From NCBI RefSeq assembly GCF_002727185.1, contig NZ_NIZW01000007.1, positions 186,001-250,000 on the forward strand: 64,000 nucleotides of DNA, given 5' to 3'. Below the pieces are notes generated by a model. The model worked only from the letters and a program-made list of their open reading frames with translations. It had not been told where the DNA came from and made no database searches. A program made the position numbers and the translations under genes. Source of the stretch: Rhodopirellula bahusiensis (GTDB lineage: Bacteria > Planctomycetota > Planctomycetia > Pirellulales > Pirellulaceae). Below are positions 1 through 9,205 of the stretch, piece by piece (the first letter of the stretch is position 1; each line of letters opens with the position of its first letter).

Positions 1-2
1 TC

Positions 3-389
3 CATCCAGTCAGCACGCCGGAGAAGGACGCCCAGTATTTCATTGACCTGGCAAAGTCCGAACGAATCTCCGCTTGGGTGGTTGGCCTTCCAATTCACTG
101 CGACGGCGGCGAGAGCGACAAAAGCAAAGAAAGCCGAAAATTCGCCGCCTGGCTGAAAGAAACGACTGGCTTGCCAACGCGGCTATTCGACGAACGTTTC
201 ACAACTGTCGCAGCCAATGCGAAAATTCGACAAGGAAAAACGACTCGAAAGAAGACGAAACAACGAGTCGATGCCGTTGCCGCCCAAGTTTTACTGGAAT
301 CGTTCCTGGAATCCTGCCGTTACCGTGGTGAGCTGTCCGGGCACATCCTGGAAGATTCAACTTCCGATGATTCGCTTGATGATGCATGA
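3..389 (+). CDS. ruvX: RuvX/YqgF family Holliday junction resolvase-like protein (5' truncated)
   Basis: The reading frame is open from the window edge, so the N-terminus lies outside. The visible part carries the YqgF/RuvX signature in order: VVGLPIHCDGG, then RKFAAWL, then the acidic DERFTT motif, and a C-terminal DAVAAQVLLESFL segment. The family is an RNase H-fold nuclease linked to 16S rRNA 5'-end maturation and proposed to resolve Holliday junctions. The last 20 or so residues (EDSTSDDSLDDA) are an acidic tail beyond the usual domain. It ends 65 bases before the next gene on the same strand. The family call is firm; which cellular role applies here is not shown by the sequence. Confidence 0.88.
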   Translation, partial: HPVSTPEKDAQYFIDLAKSERISAWVVGLPIHCDGGESDKSKESRKFAAWLKETTGLPTRLFDERFTTVAANAKIRQGKTTRKKTKQRVDAVAAQVLLESFLESCRYRGELSGHILEDSTSDDSLDDA

Positions 390-454
390 TGAAGCCGGCC
401 GCCCTGAGTGTTGGATGAGCCAATGATGTCGCTCGGCAAACTCGAGAACCTCTG

Positions 455-2092
455 ATGAGATGGATCGCAATGACCAGTCGCACGATATCCCTCTGCTCAT
501 GCACGTTGGTTTTGCTGGGACTTTGTTCCGCGTTCACCCTGACCTCCGCTGCACAGGCCGATGAAGCAGACGTCGTCGTCGTCGCGGCACCTGAGCTCGA
601 CGAAGCCCTGCAGCCTTGGATCCAAATGCGATCCGACCAGGGACTGCGAATCGCGATCGCTCGTCCGGGCGACACCGCAGCCCTCACGCATCAACAGATC
701 TGGAATGCTGGCGGTCCGGAAACTCGTTACATCGTCTTGGTCGGCGACACGCCCGACTACGACACACGTCGCGATCAACCACATCAAATACCAACCTGGA
801 TGATCCCAGCCCCGGTCACTTCGCGATTCGGATCCACATCCGCTTTGCCCAGCGACCTTCCTTATGGTGATCGTGACGGCGACAAGATCAGTGACGCTGC
901 GATTGGCCGCCTACCCGTTCGATCGGCCGAGCAACTCACTCGCGTGATCCAGCGCATCGAAGCCTATGAAAACTCAGACGACTTCGGACTCTGGCGACGT
1001 TCATTTCAATTGACCGGCGGAGTCGGCGGCTTCGGTGCCATGGTCGACACCGCCATTGAATCCGTCACTCGTGGTGTCATCACGACCGTCTTGCCAGCGG
1101 ATACGAAACCACAGATCGCATATGCCAGCCCCAACCATCCGTTTTGCCCGGCGGGTGAATCATTCACCGATGCGGTGCTTCATCGCTACCGCACGGGAGC
1201 CCGTTTCTGGGTGTATGCCGGTCACGGACAAATCGATCGCCTCGAACTGTTGAAAACAACGGCTCCCGATGGCACGCCTGCAGCACGTGAACAATGGTCA
1301 GTTGAATCGTTGCTCAACAATCAAAACGCAAATCAGCTTAAACGAGCCCCCGAAGGCGCAACCATCGCCGTGTTGCTCGCTTGTTTTGCCGGCGCCTACG
1401 ACGCACCAGGAGACTGCTTGGCCGAACGAATGATACTCGCCGACGGAGGCCCTATCGCGGTGATAGCTTCATCGCGTTTGTCGATGCCCTATGGAAACGC
1501 TTGCATGGGATTGGGACTGCTGGAATCGGTTTACTCGGGCGGCCCTCAAAACACCGGATGCGACCGAATCGGTGACGCGATGTTGCATGCCGCCCGCAGC
1601 CTGCAGTCCAAAGAGAAAGGAACGCAATCCACAATGCGAGTGATGGTCGACACGCTCGCGTCGATGATCTCGCCGGCGGGCACGGATCTGCAACAAGAAC
1701 GTTTGGAACATGCCGCGCTCTATCAATTGCTCGGCGACCCGACCTTGCGTCTGCACCCGCCGCAACCGCTGGACCTGTCCATCGAATCCACCGACGATGT
1801 CGCCGCACGATCACTCAGTGTCGCCGTCACCAGCCCCATCGCCGGGACGTTGATTGTCGCCATTGAACGACCGTTGACCGCGATCACTCAAACGCCCACC
1901 GATTCGCCCAACGATCACGATGCCCACGGAACCACGATCACCGAGCACCACATCGAAGTTCCCGCCGGCAAACGAGTCCTGCAAACACTTTCGCTTCCTT
2001 TGGGCGAAACCGGTCCATTGATCATCCGGGGTTTTGTTCATGGTAAAACAGGGTGGGCCAGCGCGGCCCAGAGAACCTTCCTCCCTGATTGA
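455..2092 (+). CDS. Peptidase family C25 (gingipain-like) secreted cysteine protease
   Basis: The 545-residue product starts with a signal peptide (hydrophobic LVLLGLCSAFTLTSAAQA). The body matches the gingipain catalytic domain: the YIVLVGDTPDYD strand, an LPYGDRDGDKISDAAIGRLPVR segment near residues 134-156, the histidine in YAGHG (H257), and the cysteine in LLACFAGAYD (C310). A weakly conserved beta-rich C-terminal region follows. The protein is probably exported and cleaves proteins outside or in the periplasm. Residues 454-457 form the start ATG region; an internal ATG at 470 is an alternative. Its stop overlaps a possible TTG start of the sulfatase gene, which suggests co-transcription. 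No C-terminal sorting domain of the Por type is seen. Confidence 0.85.
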   Translation: MRWIAMTSRTISLCSCTLVLLGLCSAFTLTSAAQADEADVVVVAAPELDEALQPWIQMRSDQGLRIAIARPGDTAALTHQQIWNAGGPETRYIVLVGDTPDYDTRRDQPHQIPTWMIPAPVTSRFGSTSALPSDLPYGDRDGDKISDAAIGRLPVRSAEQLTRVIQRIEAYENSDDFGLWRRSFQLTGGVGGFGAMVDTAIESVTRGVITTVLPADTKPQIAYASPNHPFCPAGESFTDAVLHRYRTGARFWVYAGHGQIDRLELLKTTAPDGTPAAREQWSVESLLNNQNANQLKRAPEGATIAVLLACFAGAYDAPGDCLAERMILADGGPIAVIASSRLSMPYGNACMGLGLLESVYSGGPQNTGCDRIGDAMLHAARSLQSKEKGTQSTMRVMVDTLASMISPAGTDLQQERLEHAALYQLLGDPTLRLHPPQPLDLSIESTDDVAARSLSVAVTSPIAGTLIVAIERPLTAITQTPTDSPNDHDAHGTTITEHHIEVPAGKRVLQTLSLPLGETGPLIIRGFVHGKTGWASAAQRTFLPD

Positions 2093-2100
2093 CCCACCTC

Positions 2101-3618
2101 ATGCGAATCCCCTATCTCCTGCCGTTTTGCCTCCCCGCCGTCTTCACAATTCTTCCCACCCCAACTTTTGCCGCCGATCCCGATGATGTCGCGGGGTCAC
2201 GCCCCAACATCGTCGTGATCTTCATGGACGACATGGCTTACGCCGACATCGGTCCTTTTGGTGCCAAGGGCTACTCCACACCGAACTTGGATCGACTCGC
2301 CAACGAAGGCCGCAAGTTCACCGACTTCAGTGTTTCTTCCGCAGTCTGCTCCGCGTCACGTTCGGCTCTTCTGACCGGCTGCTACCACCGAAGACTTGGA
2401 CTTTCCGGTGCCCTCGGACCTCAAGCCAAGGTTGGACTCGCTCCGTCCGAAACCACCTTCGCCGAAGTTTGCCGATCCGCTGGCTATCGAACCGCCTGCC
2501 ACGGAAAATGGCACCTGGGACATCACCCCAAATTCTTGCCAACCAATCAAGGATTCGACCAGTTCTACGGAATCCCCTACAGCAACGACATGTGGCCGTT
2601 GCACCCCGACACCATTCGTCGTCAACAGAAAGATCCCCACGATCCAGGCAACTGGCCACCGCTGCCAATCATCGAAGCTGTCGCGGGCCAGCCCCCTCGA
2701 ATCGTCAACGACAACGTCCAACCCACAGATCAAGAACAGATGACGGTGGAACTCACCCGTCGCAGCGTCGAGTTCATCGAAGATCCATCCAGCGACAAGC
2801 CGTTCTTGCTGTATCTGCCTCATCCGATGGTCCACGTCCCGCTGTATGTCTCCGAGCGTTTCCGTGGCAAGAGCGGAGCAGGGCTGTTCGGCGACGTGAT
2901 GATGGAAATCGATTGGTCGGTCGGCCAAATTCTTTCCGCGATTGAATCCATCGACCAACAAAAGAACACGCTCGTGATCTTCACCAGCGACAACGGACCG
3001 TGGCTTTCTTATGGCAACCACGCCGGCAGTGCCGGTCCCCTTCGCGAAGGCAAAGGCACCCAGTGGGAAGGCGGCGTTCGCGAACCAACTGCGATGTGGT
3101 GGCCCGACACTATTCCGGCTGGCACCACCTGCGACACGTTTTGCTCCACCATCGATGTGCTGCCAACGATTGTCGAGTTGACCGGCGGCGAGGCTCCCGA
3201 GCAAAAGATCGATGGCCACTCCATCCTGGACTTGATGTTGGATGTCCCGGGCGCGAAATCACCTCACGAATCCTTCGTCGGCTACTACGGCGGCGGGCAA
3301 CTCCAAACGATTCGCAACGAACGTTTCAAATTGGTTTTCCCGCACGCCTATCGAACGCTTGGTGATCGTAAAGCAGGAAAAGACGGCATGCCCGACGGCT
3401 ACGCGATGACCAAGTCTGGTTTGGAGCTGTACGACTTGGACGCCGATGTTTCGGAAACAACCAACGTGATCGAAGCCCACCCGGAAATCGTCAAGCAACT
3501 GCAGGCCGCCGCGGAAGCCTATCGTCAACAACTCGGCGACAAACTTCAAAAGGTCACGGGTTCAGAAATTCGCGGCCCCGGAAAGCTGGCCGAAGACGAT
3601 GCCCAACTGAAGTGGTGA
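2101..3618 (+). CDS. Sulfatase (formylglycine-dependent, arylsulfatase-like), secreted
   Basis: The product has a signal peptide (LLPFCLPAVFTILPTPTFA) followed by the alkaline-phosphatase-fold sulfatase domain. It shows the metal-binding start PNIVVIFMDDMAYADIG, the CSASRSALLTG motif whose cysteine would become formylglycine, and GKWHLGHHP, MVHVPLY and FTSDNGPW. It would hydrolyse sulfate esters of polysaccharides or glycans in the periplasm or outside. I chose the ATG at 2101; a TTG at 2089 overlaps the stop of the C25 protease gene by four bases and would add four residues. Sulfatases are abundant in marine planctomycetes. The sulfatase-activating enzyme is not in the window. The exact substrate cannot be told. 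Confidence 0.93.
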   Translation: MRIPYLLPFCLPAVFTILPTPTFAADPDDVAGSRPNIVVIFMDDMAYADIGPFGAKGYSTPNLDRLANEGRKFTDFSVSSAVCSASRSALLTGCYHRRLGLSGALGPQAKVGLAPSETTFAEVCRSAGYRTACHGKWHLGHHPKFLPTNQGFDQFYGIPYSNDMWPLHPDTIRRQQKDPHDPGNWPPLPIIEAVAGQPPRIVNDNVQPTDQEQMTVELTRRSVEFIEDPSSDKPFLLYLPHPMVHVPLYVSERFRGKSGAGLFGDVMMEIDWSVGQILSAIESIDQQKNTLVIFTSDNGPWLSYGNHAGSAGPLREGKGTQWEGGVREPTAMWWPDTIPAGTTCDTFCSTIDVLPTIVELTGGEAPEQKIDGHSILDLMLDVPGAKSPHESFVGYYGGGQLQTIRNERFKLVFPHAYRTLGDRKAGKDGMPDGYAMTKSGLELYDLDADVSETTNVIEAHPEIVKQLQAAAEAYRQQLGDKLQKVTGSEIRGPGKLAEDDAQLKW

Positions 3619-3737
3619 TGTCCGCGTTGACGATAATGAGTTTCTCGGTGGGGACCACCGAGCTACAGGTTGATCGCCATCCACGTAGGCCGTGACGTAG
3701 CAACGCGCAGACAAGGCTCCCATGCGTGTCACCTCTC

Positions 3738-4060
3738 CCGACGAAGGAGGTCGTGCAATTTTGAAGTGCCGTGCTCGCAAGGTTGAAATCACCCTCCTGA
3801 ACGCAGTTGGGGAGGGTCGGAATGCGAGCGTTCAGCGAGAATTCCGGGGAGGGTAGTGCGCGCCATATCCCATGCTCGGCCCTCACCCTCGCGTACGCCT
3901 GAACGGCGTCGCTCGACCTCTCCCCAAACTTCGTTTCGGGAGAGGTACGCCGTGTGTAAATCCGCCGAAAAGCGGCACTTCAAAACCGCACGACCTCCGA
4001 AGTTGGGAGAGGTCGGATGCGAGCGTTCAGCAATGCATCCGGGTGAGGGCGTAAGCGTGA
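3738..4060. repeat. Mosaic of palindromic intergenic repeats
   Basis: The roughly 480 bases between the sulfatase and hisA hold no convincing gene. They contain a 26-base inverted repeat (3746-3771 against 3973-3998, two mismatches) that encloses further palindromes of the type cctctcc...ggagagg. The phrase atgcgagcgttcagc occurs at 3822 and at 4018. The same units (gacctctcccc, ggagaggt, gcgttcagc, tccgggtgaggg) recur at 45137-45330, so this is a dispersed family. The open frames on either strand here have skewed composition and look like shadows of the repeat. Confidence 0.75.
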
Positions 4061-4097
4061 CCCTCGCCAAACAACACTGACCGCCGTATCACGCCGA

Positions 4098-4826
4098 TCA
4101 AACGTCACCAGCCAATCGCACGACCTCACCCAGCTCCATCACTCCATCATAGAGTGACCGGCCGACAATCGCGGCGGGCATCTTCATCTCGACCAGTTGC
4201 TTGATGTCGTCGTAGGTCGTCACACCACCGCTGGCGACCAAAGGGATGTCGCTCGCGGCGGCCATCTCAGCCAACCCTTCAAAGTTGGGCCCTTGCATCA
4301 TGCCGTCTTTCGCGATGTCGGTGTAAACAATCGCGGCAATGTTCTCCGTTCGCGATCGCAACTTCGTCGCAAACTCAAACGCAGAAACATCGCTCGTCTC
4401 GAGCCAGCCTTGCGTCGCAACCTTGCCATCTCGAGCATCAATTCCGGCGACCAATTTGCCTGGAAATTGGTCACACATTCCAACGAACCAGTCCGGGTCT
4501 TTCAGCGCCCGCGAACCGACGACCAACCGAGTGACACCAACCTTCAGCAACGACTCGATCGTTTCTTCATCACGCACGCCGCCGCCCATTTGGCAGGGCA
4601 GCCCAGTCGCTTCGATGATCCGCTTAACCGCATTTCGGTTCGCATCGGGGCTATCGCCTCGAGCAGCATCCAAATCGACCAAGTGCAATCGCTTGGCACC
4701 AGATTCCTGCCATCGCTTCGCGAATTCGACGGGGTCATCACCGAACGTGGTTTGCTGGTCGTAATCCCCTTGGCGAAGACGAACCGGTTTTCCGTGACGC
4801 AAATCGATGGCGGGCCAAATTTCCAT
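4098..4826 (-). CDS. hisA: HisA, phosphoribosylformimino-AICAR ribotide isomerase
   Basis: HisA carries out the Amadori isomerisation of ProFAR to PRFAR in histidine biosynthesis. The product begins MEIWPAIDLRHGKPVRL, with the first catalytic aspartate in AIDL (D8). The second lies in AGIDARDG (D130). The phosphate-binding loops GGGVRDEE and VASGGVTT and the VGRSLYDG end are all present, and the length of 242 residues is normal. I chose the ATG at 4826; a TTG at 4859 would add 11 unconserved residues. The gene stands alone, without other his genes in the window. Its start region is divergent from the photolyase-related gene, with about 130 bases between the two starts. Confidence 0.94.
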   Translation of the reverse strand: MEIWPAIDLRHGKPVRLRQGDYDQQTTFGDDPVEFAKRWQESGAKRLHLVDLDAARGDSPDANRNAVKRIIEATGLPCQMGGGVRDEETIESLLKVGVTRLVVGSRALKDPDWFVGMCDQFPGKLVAGIDARDGKVATQGWLETSDVSAFEFATKLRSRTENIAAIVYTDIAKDGMMQGPNFEGLAEMAAASDIPLVASGGVTTYDDIKQLVEMKMPAAIVGRSLYDGVMELGEVVRLAGDV

Positions 4827-4960
4827 GCGTGGTTCGTTTCCAGGTGTCTGCGAGGACAAAAGTTGCGGGTTTGGGGCAGGGTAGGGCAGGGCAGGGTTGC
4901 GTCGGCGCTACCGTGAATACGCGTGAGGATAATTCGAGACCGCCGTTTGCTGGACCCGTC

Positions 4961-6529
4961 ATGACAAAAATTCGCCATCTCGTGCTCGTCTTGGGTGATC
5001 AACTCAACCACGATTCCGAGGCCTTCGACGATTTTGATCCCGAAACCGATCGTGTTTGGATGGCGGAAAACGACGAAGAAGCCACCCATGTTTGGTGCCA
5101 TCAAACTCGCCTGGTCGGATTTTTCAGTCCGATGCGGCACTTTCGCGAGGAGTTGATCCAGCGAGGATTCGATGTTCTCTACCACGAACTGACCGGCGAT
5201 CGACGAAAGGCTCGCGAAAGTTCATTTGCCAGCGTTCTGCGGAGAACGCTCTCGGCACACTCGGTCGAAAAGATCTTGGTCGTTGCTCCGGGTGACTACC
5301 GAGTTCGCGAACAACTCAAATCCACCGCCGAGCAGGAAGACGTGCCACTTGAGTTTCTCGCCGACAATCATTTCTACTGCTCGCCCGACCAATTTGACGA
5401 ATGGGCATCGGGTCGCAAATCGATGGTGATGGAACAGTTCTATCGAGCGATGCGAAAGGAGCACAGCATCCTGCTCGACGAAGAAGGTGCCCCGGAAGGC
5501 GGTCAATGGAACTTCGACCAAGACAATCGCAAGACATTCGGCAAAGGCGGCCCGAAAGAAGTTCCGCCGACGCCCTCATTTGAACCTGACGCGATCACAC
5601 GCGAAGTGATCGCGATGGTGAGAGATCGATTCGAAGACCATCCCGGCAAAGTCGATCGGTTCGATCTGCCCGTTTGCCGCGACCAGGCGTTGGAATCGCT
5701 CGATGATTTCATTGAACATCGATTGCCGTTGTTCGGCACCTACCAAGACGCGATGTGGGAGGGCGAAACCTTTCTCTATCATTCACGATTGTCTCATTCA
5801 ATTAACTTGCACCTGCTGTCGCCGAAAGAGGTCGTCGATGCAGCAGTGAAGGCTTACAAAAATGGTGACGCACCGCTGAACTGCGTCGAAGGATTTGTCC
5901 GACAGATCCTTGGGTGGCGAGAGTACGTCCGCGGAGTCTATTGGAACCGAATGCCAGACTACGAAGAACGCAACGCTCTTCACTGCGACTCGGAACAAGA
6001 TGTTCCGCCGTTCTTCTGGGACGGCAACACCGACATGGCCTGCGTCTCCGACGCGATGCGTTTGCTGGTCGACACGGCCTACGCGCACCATATCCAGCGA
6101 CTGATGGTGCTTGGATTGTTTGCTCAACTTTTTGGCACACACCCGTTGCGATTCCATCACTGGCACATGGCGATGTATGCCGATGCGATCGATTGGGTCA
6201 GCCTTCCCAATGCACTTGGCATGAGCCAGTACGGTGACGGAGGCTTGATGGCGACCAAGCCCTACTGCGCCACTGGCAAATACATCAACCGCATGAGCAA
6301 CCACTGCAAGAATTGCCGCTACGATCCCGCGAAATCAACCGGGGACGACGCCTGCCCATTCACGACTCTGTATTGGGACTTTCTCGATCGTCACAAACAG
6401 CAGTTTCAAAACAACAATCGCATGACGCTGCAACTGAAGAACATTGAACGAAAAGACTCCTCTGAATGGACGGCCATCCGTTCGCGTGCAAGGAAGATCC
6501 GCAGTGGAGCGATCAAATTGCAGCAGTAG
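4961..6529 (+). CDS. Photolyase/cryptochrome-related protein of the FeS-BCP type (bacterial (6-4) photolyase-like)
   Basis: The product has a photolyase Rossmann N-terminus (RHLVLVLGDQLN) and a helical FAD domain. Four cysteines sit where the iron-sulfur cluster ligands of Agrobacterium PhrB lie: LNCVEGF, then HCKNC, then DDACPF thirteen residues on. The ILGWREYVRG and HHWHMAMYADAIDWVS segments are typical of this family (PF04244, deoxyribodipyrimidine photolyase-related). Members repair UV (6-4) photoproducts using FAD and a lumazine-type antenna, or act as photoreceptors. The frame is open further upstream to 4829, but that part lies in the hisA leader and is G-rich; the ATG at 4961 is where family similarity begins. 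Repair against signalling cannot be decided from the sequence. Confidence 0.9.
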   Translation: MTKIRHLVLVLGDQLNHDSEAFDDFDPETDRVWMAENDEEATHVWCHQTRLVGFFSPMRHFREELIQRGFDVLYHELTGDRRKARESSFASVLRRTLSAHSVEKILVVAPGDYRVREQLKSTAEQEDVPLEFLADNHFYCSPDQFDEWASGRKSMVMEQFYRAMRKEHSILLDEEGAPEGGQWNFDQDNRKTFGKGGPKEVPPTPSFEPDAITREVIAMVRDRFEDHPGKVDRFDLPVCRDQALESLDDFIEHRLPLFGTYQDAMWEGETFLYHSRLSHSINLHLLSPKEVVDAAVKAYKNGDAPLNCVEGFVRQILGWREYVRGVYWNRMPDYEERNALHCDSEQDVPPFFWDGNTDMACVSDAMRLLVDTAYAHHIQRLMVLGLFAQLFGTHPLRFHHWHMAMYADAIDWVSLPNALGMSQYGDGGLMATKPYCATGKYINRMSNHCKNCRYDPAKSTGDDACPFTTLYWDFLDRHKQQFQNNNRMTLQLKNIERKDSSEWTAIRSRARKIRSGAIKLQQ

Positions 6530-6691
6530 CGTCAAAGCGTCAACGGAATGCGAAGAAAATCATGGAAGCCCGCATTAGCTTCATTCATTCTTCACCGCAC
6601 ACTCACACCGGATTGACGGGAAGAAAAGATGCAACCGCTATCCTGAGGCGGAAATTCAACCTTCCCGCCGAACATATTCAGGACGCCCCGA

Positions 6692-7747
6692 GTGTTAAGC
6701 AATCGCATCGAAAACCAATCGCTTAGCACCTTGTGCGAGCGCGTCGGTGTGGCCTTCGAAGTTGGTCTCGATCCCCATCGAGTCTTCGAGCGCGAAGCCA
6801 AACATGCGAGCACACTGTATGGACGCCGAATGCAATCTGTCGCCGACCAAGTTCGCGAAGGATCGGCTTTGTCCGATGCGGTGAAATCTCAGGGCAATTA
6901 CTTCCCCCCGCATTTTGCCGAGATGTTGGAAGGCGGTGAACGATCCGGAAAGCTGGACAGAGTGTTGGAAAGATTGGCGGAGTACTATCAGCAACTCGCC
7001 GACTTTCGCGGGATCTTCTTCAACTCCATTCTCTGGCCGCTGGTTCAGTTGATTCTGGCAGTCGTGGTCGTGGGGCTTTTGATTTACCTGCCCGCCGTCT
7101 TGCTGCCGGATGCGGAAACCAGCCGGACGGATCTTCTTGGAATCGGTCTCACTGGTGAACGTGGGGTACTGATCTATATCAGCATTGTCCTCACCACCTT
7201 GATTGTCGTCGCGACGATCACTGTCCTGATCAAGAACGGATACTTTGCTTTCCTCTCCAACTGGGCGGCTCATCTCCCATGGATCGGACGCAACCTCCGA
7301 GTTTTCGCGGAGGCCCGCTTCGTCCAAACGTTGGCACTTACGATCGAATCGGGAGTGGACGCTGCCTCAGCCGTGGACCTTGCCTTCCGTTGTGCTGGAA
7401 CGAAGCAATTCCAATCAAAAGCGAGTCAATCCAAACAAGCCATTTTACAAGGGCACGACCTCCATTCCACGCTCGCGGATAGCCATCTGTTTCAAGAAGA
7501 AACGATCGAAGTCGTGGAACTTGGAGAAGCCAGCGGAAGGCTTGCCGAAACTCTGGACAAGCACTTCCGCCATCTCAAGTCGCAGGTCAAGAGTTCAATG
7601 GCCAAGTTGACCTATGCGGCATCCGCCGCGATTTGGGTAGCGATTGCGATCGTTCTCGTCCTGATCATCTTCCGAGTATTTTCTCTCTACGTCGACGGGA
7701 TGGGAGAGCGGGCAACAGATGTCATTCAAGGTCCATCCGGATTCTAA
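6692..7747 (+). CDS. GspF/PilC-like inner-membrane protein of a type II secretion or type IV pilus system
   Basis: The 351-residue product has two T2SSF-type helical domains, the second opening with a FAEARFVQTLALTIESGVDAASA segment, separated by membrane helices near residues 110-137 and 150-180, with a last helix near 315-335. The EMLEGGERSGKL and VVELGEASGRL motifs, one per repeat, are the hallmark of the family. It is slightly shorter than typical GspF (about 400) because the N-terminal extension is missing. The start is GTG at 6692. Its 3' end overlaps the ATPase gene by 29 bases, so the two are surely one unit. It would be the platform that couples the ATPase to pseudopilin assembly. 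Confidence 0.87.
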   Translation: MLSNRIENQSLSTLCERVGVAFEVGLDPHRVFEREAKHASTLYGRRMQSVADQVREGSALSDAVKSQGNYFPPHFAEMLEGGERSGKLDRVLERLAEYYQQLADFRGIFFNSILWPLVQLILAVVVVGLLIYLPAVLLPDAETSRTDLLGIGLTGERGVLIYISIVLTTLIVVATITVLIKNGYFAFLSNWAAHLPWIGRNLRVFAEARFVQTLALTIESGVDAASAVDLAFRCAGTKQFQSKASQSKQAILQGHDLHSTLADSHLFQEETIEVVELGEASGRLAETLDKHFRHLKSQVKSSMAKLTYAASAAIWVAIAIVLVLIIFRVFSLYVDGMGERATDVIQGPSGF

Positions 7748-9074
7748 CAACGCCCGCATTTCAATCGAATCCGAACTCTCCTCACGCAAGCCAGCTCACG
7801 TGATCCAATCGCTCCAGAACATCCTTTCCCCAAACAAGAATGGAAAGCTGCCTCAAGATCATTCCTTGGATGAACAAGTGGCGGCCTCCGCTCAACGCTT
7901 GAATAACTTTCGTCCCGAGACGGCTTCTTATGCCACAGAAGTGGTGGAAGAGCTACTCAGGTTTGCCGATCAAGCAGGCACAAGCGACATGCACCTGCAG
8001 CCCGTCGTCAATGGAATCGATGTTCGGTTCCGCGACAACGGCCTGCTTCAACCCTTGGCGACTGTCGTTGATGGCAGCAAGGTATCGATCGTCACTCGGC
8101 TCAAAGTGCTTTCGAATCTACTGACCTACCAAAATGATGTTCCGCAAGAAGGACGCGTTGCCGTTCCCGGTGAAGCAGCTGAGGTTCGCGTGAGCACGTT
8201 TCCAACGCTGCACGGCGAGCGCGCGGTGTTGCGGTTCTTTGGGCAAGGCTCGCGTCTTCAAAAGCTTGCTGACTTGGGACATACCGAACAAGTTCTGGGA
8301 CACATCAACGACACGTTGGCTGAAACCAGTGGAGCAATCCTGGTTACCGGCCCGGCAGGAAGCGGAAAATCCACCACGCTCTACGCCAGCTTGCGTCAAC
8401 TCGTCCAAGCCTCCGGTGGTTGCCGTAGTCTGCTGTCGATTGAAGACCCAATCGAAGTCCCGATCCCCGGAGTGGCGCAATCCCAGGTCAATGCGGCGGC
8501 GGGTTTCGATCTGCACACGGGACTGAGGTCGCTGTTGAGACAGGACCCCGAGGTCATTGTCATTGGCGAAATCCGAGACCGTCTGACAGCTGAGATTGCG
8601 ATCCAAGCGTGCCTGACAGGACAACTCATGTTGACCACCTTCCACGCGGACAGCGCGGCAACCGCGATCAGCCGTTTGCTCGACATGGGAATCGAACCCT
8701 ACCTGCTGAGAAGTGGCCTGCTCGGGATCGTCAGCCAAAGGCTATTGCGAGCTCTGTGTGAATGCTCCGAGCCCTCCGATGATCCGAGTCAATTCTGCGG
8801 GCTACCCATTGGCAATTGCCGCGTGGCAGTCGGCTGCGACTTGTGCCATCAAACCGGTTACCAAGGACGATTGCTCGCCAGCGAATTCCTTTCCCTGAAA
8901 GACTCCGAATCGGTGGACCAACTTCTCAGCACGCGAGACAGTCGACAAATCTATCGCTGGGCGGTTGAACGAGGAATGACATCTCTCTGGGAACGAGCCA
9001 CCGACATGGTTCGACAAGGATTGACCAGCCCGTCCGAAGTACGACGAGTTCTGGGCATGACAATGCGTATCTAA
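7719..9074 (+). CDS. GspE/PilB-family secretion or pilus assembly ATPase
   Basis: The 451-residue product carries the GspE core: Walker A GPAGSGKSTT, an aspartate box (SIEDPIE), Walker B PEVIVIGEIRD, and the histidine box TGQLMLTTFHADSA. A zinc-type tetracysteine arrangement follows (ALCECSEP and GCDLCHQTGYQGR). The long N1E domain of classical GspE is reduced to about 70 unconserved residues. ATP hydrolysis would drive assembly of pilin-like subunits. The gene order F then E, with no secretin or GspG beside it, suggests a minimal or split system. Three prepilin-like DUF1559 genes elsewhere in the window are possible but unproven substrates. Confidence 0.92.
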   Translation: MSFKVHPDSNNARISIESELSSRKPAHVIQSLQNILSPNKNGKLPQDHSLDEQVAASAQRLNNFRPETASYATEVVEELLRFADQAGTSDMHLQPVVNGIDVRFRDNGLLQPLATVVDGSKVSIVTRLKVLSNLLTYQNDVPQEGRVAVPGEAAEVRVSTFPTLHGERAVLRFFGQGSRLQKLADLGHTEQVLGHINDTLAETSGAILVTGPAGSGKSTTLYASLRQLVQASGGCRSLLSIEDPIEVPIPGVAQSQVNAAAGFDLHTGLRSLLRQDPEVIVIGEIRDRLTAEIAIQACLTGQLMLTTFHADSAATAISRLLDMGIEPYLLRSGLLGIVSQRLLRALCECSEPSDDPSQFCGLPIGNCRVAVGCDLCHQTGYQGRLLASEFLSLKDSESVDQLLSTRDSRQIYRWAVERGMTSLWERATDMVRQGLTSPSEVRRVLGMTMRI

Positions 9075-9205
9075 ATGTCGCATCACAAAATTGCTTGAAA
9101 GCGGCGAGTCACGAACGACCTCCTTTCACTCAGCCAATCGCCCAACTCAGCGTGCAGTCGTGCATATCGCTCACCCACCCAGCATTCACTGACATCCACC
9201 AAGCC

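Noticed and set aside
3789-4070. Open frame of 93 residues on the minus strand (and others at 3554-3886) in the repeat mosaic
   Set aside because: It is made wholly of repeat sequence with palindromic content and lacks domain-like composition.
4829-4960. 44-residue extension of the photolyase-related gene upstream of the ATG at 4961
   Set aside because: It covers the hisA start region on the other strand and is G-rich repeat-like sequence; family similarity begins at the ATG at 4961.
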